Source: Methylotenera sp. (GTDB lineage: Bacteria; Pseudomonadota; Gammaproteobacteria; Burkholderiales; Methylophilaceae). Taken from it: a DNA stretch of 64,000 nt. Positions 59,373 through 64,000 of this stretch are shown one piece after another (the first letter of the stretch is position 1; every line of letters begins with the position of its first letter). A program made the translations under genes and the position numbers. The stretch lies in the NCBI GenBank assembly GCA_020622105.1, contig JAHRYP010000007.1, forward strand, positions 1 to 64,000, given 5' to 3'. The notes under the pieces were generated by a model that worked only from the letters and a program-made list of their open reading frames with translations, was not told the origin of the DNA and searched no databases.

Positions 59373-59558
59373 ATGAAACATATTTTAGTAATGGTTGCCG
59401 CATTTGTGGCGTTAAGTGGATGCGTAGTGGTGCCTGCTGGACACCATCCTAACGGCCCTGGAAATAGCGAAAATGCACCAGGTCACAATAAGGCTTGCGG
59501 CGAAGGGCCAGGTAATAGTGGCTCAGCTCCAGGACAAGTCAAAAAGAACTGCTACTAA
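59373..59558 (+). CDS. Very small glycine/asparagine-rich lipoprotein
   Basis: 61 residues. The signal peptide ends in lipobox LSGC (Cys17), so the mature lipoprotein is about 45 residues. It contains two near-identical modules, GPGNSENAPG and GPGNSGSAPG, separated by HNKACGE, with two further cysteines near the end. It is on the opposite strand from mutY and asmA with its own upstream region. Not recognised beyond being a lipoprotein; the clear signal peptide and lipobox argue that it is real. Confidence 0.7.
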   Translation: MKHILVMVAAFVALSGCVVVPAGHHPNGPGNSENAPGHNKACGEGPGNSGSAPGQVKKNCY

Positions 59559-59593
59559 CTTGATTGTTAGCGGCAGTTGGCTATGCGTTTAGT

Positions 59594-62590
59594 TTAGAAC
59601 TTAAACAGTTTCTTTAGCTCTTCTGCCGCTTTTTCTTTAGCAGCATCTCCTGTCGATTTAGGTGCTTCAGCTGGTGCAGGGGCAGTATTGGTAGCGCCAT
59701 CAGTTGTTGCCGGAGCGGTCGCGGGATCAGCTGGCTTTTTCTTACCTAACAGGCTCTCCAGAGCTTTGGTTTTATCGCCATCACCTAGCAGCTCTTTAAC
59801 CGCAGTACCCTTTTCGCCACCCACTTTATCCAGCAGGTTGGACTTGGCCATCGCCGCGCCAATCGCGGCAAAGTCCATGCCGTATTTAGGCGCAGAAAAA
59901 GTACCGGTGATTTTTACCGGGATGCTCAACCCGGCTAAAGAATCGAGATCAGCACCGCCTTGGCCTTTCAATGATTTAACGATGGTTGGTTTAGCCAGAT
60001 AGTTGATGGTTTCATTGCCGATATCAATATCACCGCGGCTATCCCCTTTTGCCAGACGCAAAATTGGTGCCTTCATGGTCAGGTCTTCATTGTGCGCCAC
60101 GCCATTCTTGATATCGAAAGATGCGCTGAGCTCGCTGAAATCAGTTTTCTTCTTCTCGTCGGCGCCTATGCTGCTTTTATCCTGAAACAGAGCTACCTTG
60201 GATTTTATATCGCGCAGCGTACCGGGAATATCAATTCCTCTGATGGCGCCATCAGCAAGGTTGACCGTAGATTTGCCAGCTAAGGCTTTTTTAAGCGCGC
60301 TTACGGTGTTGCCAGTTGTTGTTACATCGACATTCAGGGTGCCTTTTCCTTCCAGCATGTCATTATTAATGGCATCTACCAGCAATGGACCTATCGCGAT
60401 GTTTTTCATGCTTTGTTTAAAAGTGATGCTGGGAGTACTGCGCGCATCTACTTTCAGCAGACCATCCATGCTGCCTTGATACAGGTTGGCAGCGAATGGG
60501 GAAACCGTGGCGATACCGTCTGCGGCTTTCAGGCCGATATTTACATTCTGTGTTTTAACATTGGCAAGTTTAAGCCAGCCGATTTTAGCTTCGCCGCTGG
60601 CATTAAGCTTTTTTAGCGCACTCAGATCAATCGGGGTGTCGCCGGAACTCTTGGTGGCAGGTTGATCACTTTTGGTGATGTATTTATCCGCATCCAGCTT
60701 GTCAATATTCAGGTTGAAGCTGTAAATCGGGTCATGAAAACGTGTAATGCCTATATTTGCATTCACCTGACTGTCATCAACTCTCGCTGCCAGTGGATTC
60801 AGGCTCAGTTTCTGGCCATCCGCTTTTAAGTCAATACGCACATTTGATGCTTTGGTTTTGCCATACTTGAGGTTGCCGATACGCAGTGAGCCATCTGCAT
60901 TCAGTGCTTTCAGGGCACTTAAATCCAGCGGCTTATCATCACCTTTGCTGGCGGCTTTGCTTGACGCGCTGTTATCACTAGCGCCGACATAACGGTCAGC
61001 ATCAATCTGGTCGATATCAACATCAAAGGTGTACAGCGGCTTGGCAAAATGGCTGATGCCGAAGTTACCCTTAATGTTGCTGTCATCAAGCTTAATGTTG
61101 AGTCCAGATAAAGTCAGCTTTTCGCCATCGGCTTTAACATTGACGTTGAGGCCGGATAACCGGTATTTGTCATAGATTAAATTGCCGATATTGATCTTGC
61201 CATCGAGCAGGATATTTTTCAGCGCTGATAAATCGGCGGGTTTGTTGCTGGCTGGCTCGGCTTTTTTAGATTTGCTGCTGCCCAGTAGTTTATTCAAATC
61301 CAGTGTGTCTGCATTGATATTGAATTTGACGTTTGGCTTTTTAAAGCTGTTAACGGCAACATCGCCGTTGAGCTTGGTTGCATCTACATTCAGGTTGAAT
61401 TTGCTGTTAATTTGCTCTTGTTTCGCATCTGTATGCAGGCTCAGAGCAAAGCCGACTTTTGCGGCACCGTTAGGCAGCGCTGGGTCTTTAATGTCAACAT
61501 TGCCTGCCAGTTTCGGCAGATCGAAAATCAGGTTTTCAAGGTTGCCCTGAAATGGAGACGAGAATTTCCCGTCAATGGAACGTGCACCCTGTTTGCCGGA
61601 AATATCACCGCTGATACCGCTGCTTTGCAGTGCTTTAGGTGAGCCTTTGATATCGGCTAATACCAGATTCGCTTTTAAGGTGTCGCCGGCTTTATCCTGC
61701 GTCAGGTTTACAGTGACTTTTTTACCGGTCACTTCATCTTTTTTCGCAATCAATTCAGGTGCGTTTAAGTCCAGCGTGATTTTTGCCCCACTGAACTGAC
61801 CATTTAGGGCGAGTTTCAGGCTATCAACCAGAAACTCGCGTGTTTCTGGTTTAGCGTCAATATCACCACTGGCCGTGATAGAAACATCTTTGCCGCCTAG
61901 CAAGTCACCGGTGATCGTTGCGTCCAGACCTTTGGCAAAAAAGTGCTTGTTTTCTGGGTCAGCCAGAAAATTACCTTTAACCTTCACATCCGCACTAACG
62001 GCTGGCTGGTTGGCTTTAATGCTAAAATCAGTTGTTAAATCAATCGGTTCCGCCAAGGCAATGTGGCCTGAAGTCAAATTGAATTTTGATAGTGCGTATT
62101 GCGCGCCGCTGCCTTCGTCTGTGTAAGCTACTGCAGAGTTTGTAACTTTAACGCCGTCTACATCAAATTTAATTTCTTCTGATTCTTCTTCCTTGCTCAG
62201 CAGATCATCAAAGTTGGTTGTGCCATCCTTGTATTTAATGATGTTGGCTTTGGCACCATCAATGTAAATGGTATCAACCACCAGCTGTTTTTTTAACAGC
62301 GGTAATACTGCCAGTGCTACCTGTGCGCTTTGGATAGAGGCAAATTCTTTGTCGGACTTATGTTCGGAGATAGAGACTTTACCCAGATTGGCACCGATTT
62401 TTGGCCAGAACGCGAGCTTGATATCGCCTTCAATATTCAGGGTGCGCTCTTTTTTGTCTTTCACCATCTTGACCACGAGTGGTTTGTAATCATTCGGGTT
62501 AAATGTTGCGGCAATCACTGCTACTACTAATATCAATAAGGCAACAACGCCGCCTAAACCAAACAAGCCGTATTTAATTAGTTTTTTCAT
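59594..62590 (-). CDS. asmA: Large AsmA family protein with tandem modules
   Basis: 998 residues, against about 617 for E. coli AsmA. An N-terminal membrane helix (residues 8-29, YGLFGLGGVVALLILVVAVIAA) is followed by the AsmA start FNPNDYKPLVVKMVKDKKERTLNIEGDIKLAFWPKIG-type sequence. Three consecutive modules of about 100 residues begin DLSALK near residues 450, 554 and 652, each with IGxL, LKADGxKL, DDSxxxxNxGI and IDxxDADxY positions. The C-terminal AsmA signature (ISGTFSAPKYGMDF-like VKITGTFSAPKYGMDF near 900) is followed by an Ala/Pro/Thr-rich tail ending KKLFKF. AsmA-like proteins are thought to bridge the periplasm in lipid transport or outer-membrane assembly. Second AsmA-type protein of the window. 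Confidence 0.92.
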   Translation of the reverse strand: MKKLIKYGLFGLGGVVALLILVVAVIAATFNPNDYKPLVVKMVKDKKERTLNIEGDIKLAFWPKIGANLGKVSISEHKSDKEFASIQSAQVALAVLPLLKKQLVVDTIYIDGAKANIIKYKDGTTNFDDLLSKEEESEEIKFDVDGVKVTNSAVAYTDEGSGAQYALSKFNLTSGHIALAEPIDLTTDFSIKANQPAVSADVKVKGNFLADPENKHFFAKGLDATITGDLLGGKDVSITASGDIDAKPETREFLVDSLKLALNGQFSGAKITLDLNAPELIAKKDEVTGKKVTVNLTQDKAGDTLKANLVLADIKGSPKALQSSGISGDISGKQGARSIDGKFSSPFQGNLENLIFDLPKLAGNVDIKDPALPNGAAKVGFALSLHTDAKQEQINSKFNLNVDATKLNGDVAVNSFKKPNVKFNINADTLDLNKLLGSSKSKKAEPASNKPADLSALKNILLDGKINIGNLIYDKYRLSGLNVNVKADGEKLTLSGLNIKLDDSNIKGNFGISHFAKPLYTFDVDIDQIDADRYVGASDNSASSKAASKGDDKPLDLSALKALNADGSLRIGNLKYGKTKASNVRIDLKADGQKLSLNPLAARVDDSQVNANIGITRFHDPIYSFNLNIDKLDADKYITKSDQPATKSSGDTPIDLSALKKLNASGEAKIGWLKLANVKTQNVNIGLKAADGIATVSPFAANLYQGSMDGLLKVDARSTPSITFKQSMKNIAIGPLLVDAINNDMLEGKGTLNVDVTTTGNTVSALKKALAGKSTVNLADGAIRGIDIPGTLRDIKSKVALFQDKSSIGADEKKKTDFSELSASFDIKNGVAHNEDLTMKAPILRLAKGDSRGDIDIGNETINYLAKPTIVKSLKGQGGADLDSLAGLSIPVKITGTFSAPKYGMDFAAIGAAMAKSNLLDKVGGEKGTAVKELLGDGDKTKALESLLGKKKPADPATAPATTDGATNTAPAPAEAPKSTGDAAKEKAAEELKKLFKF

Positions 62591-62689
62591 AGTGCACCCA
62601 TCATTCAGGATAGTTATTTAAGCAGAGGATATTTTACTGCTACTTTTTAAATTTAGGAAAAGTTGTTATACAAGTAGGGTTATTTTTAG

Positions 62690-63487
62690 TTATTTAAAGT
62701 ACCAAATCACGATGATCCCCAATGCGATACGGTACCAGGCAAATACTCTAAAACTATGGCTCGCAACAAAGCGCAGCAGAAACTTGATGGCGATCAGCGC
62801 TGAAACAAACGCTGTAACAAAACCGACTGCAAACATGGCTAAGTCATCAATGGAAAGCAACTGCCAGTTTTTGAGCAAGTCATAGCCAGTCGCGGCAAAC
62901 ATGATAGGAATCGCCAAAAAGAATGAAAACTCGGTAGCTGTGTGACGACTGAGGCCAAACAGCATGCCGCCTAAAATTGTAGCGCCGGAGCGTGACACGC
63001 CAGGGATAAGTGCGACCGCTTGAGCAAAGCCGATCTGCCATGCCTGTTTGCGCGATATGTCGTCGATTGAAACCGTTTTAGCTTTAAGCGGCATCTTTTC
63101 AATCAGTAAAATTGCCAAGCCGCCCAGTATCAGCGCAATCGCGACTGTAATCGGTGTAAATAAATATTCTTTGATTTTGTCGTGAAAAACCAGGCCCATC
63201 AGAGCCGCTGGCAAGAAGGCAATAAGCACGTTCAGTGAAAAATTCTGTGCTTTGGTTTGATGGGTAATGTGCATCACGGTATTCATGAGCTTGCGGCGGT
63301 ATTCCCAGCACACCGCCAATATTGCCGCCAACTGGATCACGATATCGAAAACCTTGGCTTTGTCGTCATTGAAATTCAGCAAGTCACCGACGATAATCAG
63401 GTGACCGGTGCTGCTGATAGGCAGGAACTCAGTCGCGCCCTCAACGAGGCCTTGAATAAACGCTTTTAAAAGTAAAATAAAATCCAT
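62690..63487 (-). CDS. uppP: Undecaprenyl-diphosphatase UppP (BacA)
   Basis: Dephosphorylates undecaprenyl pyrophosphate to recycle the peptidoglycan carrier lipid. It is 265 residues, polytopic. The signature VEGATEFLPISSTGHLII (near residue 15) and PGVSRSGATI (near 160) carry the active-site Glu, Ser/His and Arg. It is adjacent to asmA in the same orientation (99-bp gap). It uses the same cell-wall pathway fed by GlmS and GlmU. Confidence 0.97.
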   Translation of the reverse strand: MDFILLLKAFIQGLVEGATEFLPISSTGHLIIVGDLLNFNDDKAKVFDIVIQLAAILAVCWEYRRKLMNTVMHITHQTKAQNFSLNVLIAFLPAALMGLVFHDKIKEYLFTPITVAIALILGGLAILLIEKMPLKAKTVSIDDISRKQAWQIGFAQAVALIPGVSRSGATILGGMLFGLSRHTATEFSFFLAIPIMFAATGYDLLKNWQLLSIDDLAMFAVGFVTAFVSALIAIKFLLRFVASHSFRVFAWYRIALGIIVIWYFK

Positions 63488-63527
63488 ATTGTTGTGCTCT
63501 ATTGTTTCTTTATAGTTCTATCTAAGT

Positions 63528-63554
63528 AAAAACGGGCCTGTATGCCCGTTTTTT
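63528..63554. terminator. Terminator between yidB and uppP
   Basis: AAAAACGGGC-CTGTAT-GCCCGTTTTTT. On the minus strand it follows yidB by 13 bp. Confidence 0.9.
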
Positions 63555-63567
63555 GATAATTTTGGAT

Positions 63568-63957
63568 TTACTTAAGCATACCTAACAGCGTTGCAAGCAG
63601 GTTACCAGAATCTTTACCTACTTCGCCGTTTGGCGTCATTCGGTCTACTACTTGAGGCAGGTATTCAGCGATTTTTGCACTGATTTCATCAGCGTTGATG
63701 CCTAGTTTGTTGGCGGCCGTTTGAATGGTCGAGCTACCTAAGACTTGCACAACCTGCGAAGCGGATATTGGCAGATTGGCACCCTTGCCGACCCATGAGC
63801 TTACCTCATCGGTGAACCCGGCTGCCTTGAATTTTTCCAGCACGCCCGGCAACCCTCCGTTTTGATTAAACAAGTCTATCGCCACCTGTGCTATTGCGCC
63901 TTTTTCACCGCCTAACTTACCTAGCATGCCACCGGCGAGGCTATCAAATAATCCCAT
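63568..63957 (-). CDS. yidB: YidB family (DUF937) protein
   Basis: 129 residues. N-terminal MGLFDSLAGGMLGKLGG, the FNQNGGLPGVLEKFKAAGFTDEVSSWVGKGANLPISASQ core and the C-terminal LPQVVDRMTPNGEV are the standard YidB signature. The protein is small, helical and soluble; its role is unknown. Monocistronic, ended by the terminator above. Confidence 0.94.
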   Translation of the reverse strand: MGLFDSLAGGMLGKLGGEKGAIAQVAIDLFNQNGGLPGVLEKFKAAGFTDEVSSWVGKGANLPISASQVVQVLGSSTIQTAANKLGINADEISAKIAEYLPQVVDRMTPNGEVGKDSGNLLATLLGMLK

Positions 63958-64000
63958 ACTAACTCCTAAAATTTAGAAACGCTCTTCAGGACGCAGATAG

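Overview
The window is about 64 kb of near-origin chromosome from a betaproteobacterium, most likely a methylotroph of the Methylophilaceae (Methylotenera/Methylophilus-like). This assignment is an inference. It rests on moderate-to-low GC, the gene order yidC-mnmE ... mnmG-rsmG-parA-parB-atp operon-glmU-glmS, a formaldehyde-activating-enzyme homologue, a phosphoketolase/acetate kinase pair, and a decayed MmeI/YeeA-type DNA methyltransferase. No rRNA or marker comparison could be run.

Layout. 1-2.2 kb: the 3' part of yidC and mnmE, then a small yegP-type gene. 2.7-5.3 kb: a gene-poor segment with three perfect 16-bp parS sites. They surround a heavily degraded type IIG-like DNA methyltransferase pseudogene and an SHP-type cytochrome c gene; the middle parS is also the core of an intrinsic terminator. 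5.3-9.7 kb: mnmG-rsmG and parA-parB. 9.9-17.2 kb: the complete ATP synthase operon (I-like protein, a, c, b, delta, alpha, gamma, beta, epsilon) closed by a strong terminator. 17.3-20.5 kb: glmU and glmS, whose conserved 3' end is a potential attTn7 and is followed by an AT-rich unknown membrane gene and a palindromic intergenic repeat. 21.7-28.3 kb: alanine dehydrogenase, then a leftward run of phosphoketolase, acetate kinase, a CAP-domain secreted protein and thpR (with a structured repeat between the first two), and yaeQ. 28.5-36.8 kb: ettA, an SDR, dsbA, a SPOR protein, argS and, divergently, priA. 36.85-38.8 kb: tRNA-Gly(CCC) and a 1.86-kb islet bounded by a duplicated tRNA 3' end, carrying one large membrane protein. 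38.8-50.1 kb: thiD, thiE, an ODP-type metallo-beta-lactamase-fold protein, hemL, gltB, gltD and hemE. 50.1-52.7 kb: cytochrome b561, a lipoprotein MBL hydrolase of the quinoprotein-relay type, DoxX and a GNAT acetyltransferase. 53.0-56.6 kb: a 955-residue protein combining a winged-helix-like N-terminus, a roughly 400-residue coiled coil, one membrane helix and an AsmA-like domain, then a divergent Fae homologue. 56.6-64 kb: a second copy of the structured repeat, yqjDEK-type genes, mutY, a tiny lipoprotein, a large AsmA protein with tandem modules, uppP and yidB.

Functionally most of this is core housekeeping: membrane protein insertion, tRNA modification, chromosome segregation, energy generation, amino-sugar supply, ammonia assimilation by GOGAT, thiamine and heme synthesis, translation and replication restart. 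The most unusual items are the parS/terminator overlap, the coiled-coil AsmA chimera, the Fae homologue in which the usual catalytic histidine is apparently replaced by methionine, and a two-copy repeat whose hairpins are conserved in shape but not in sequence.
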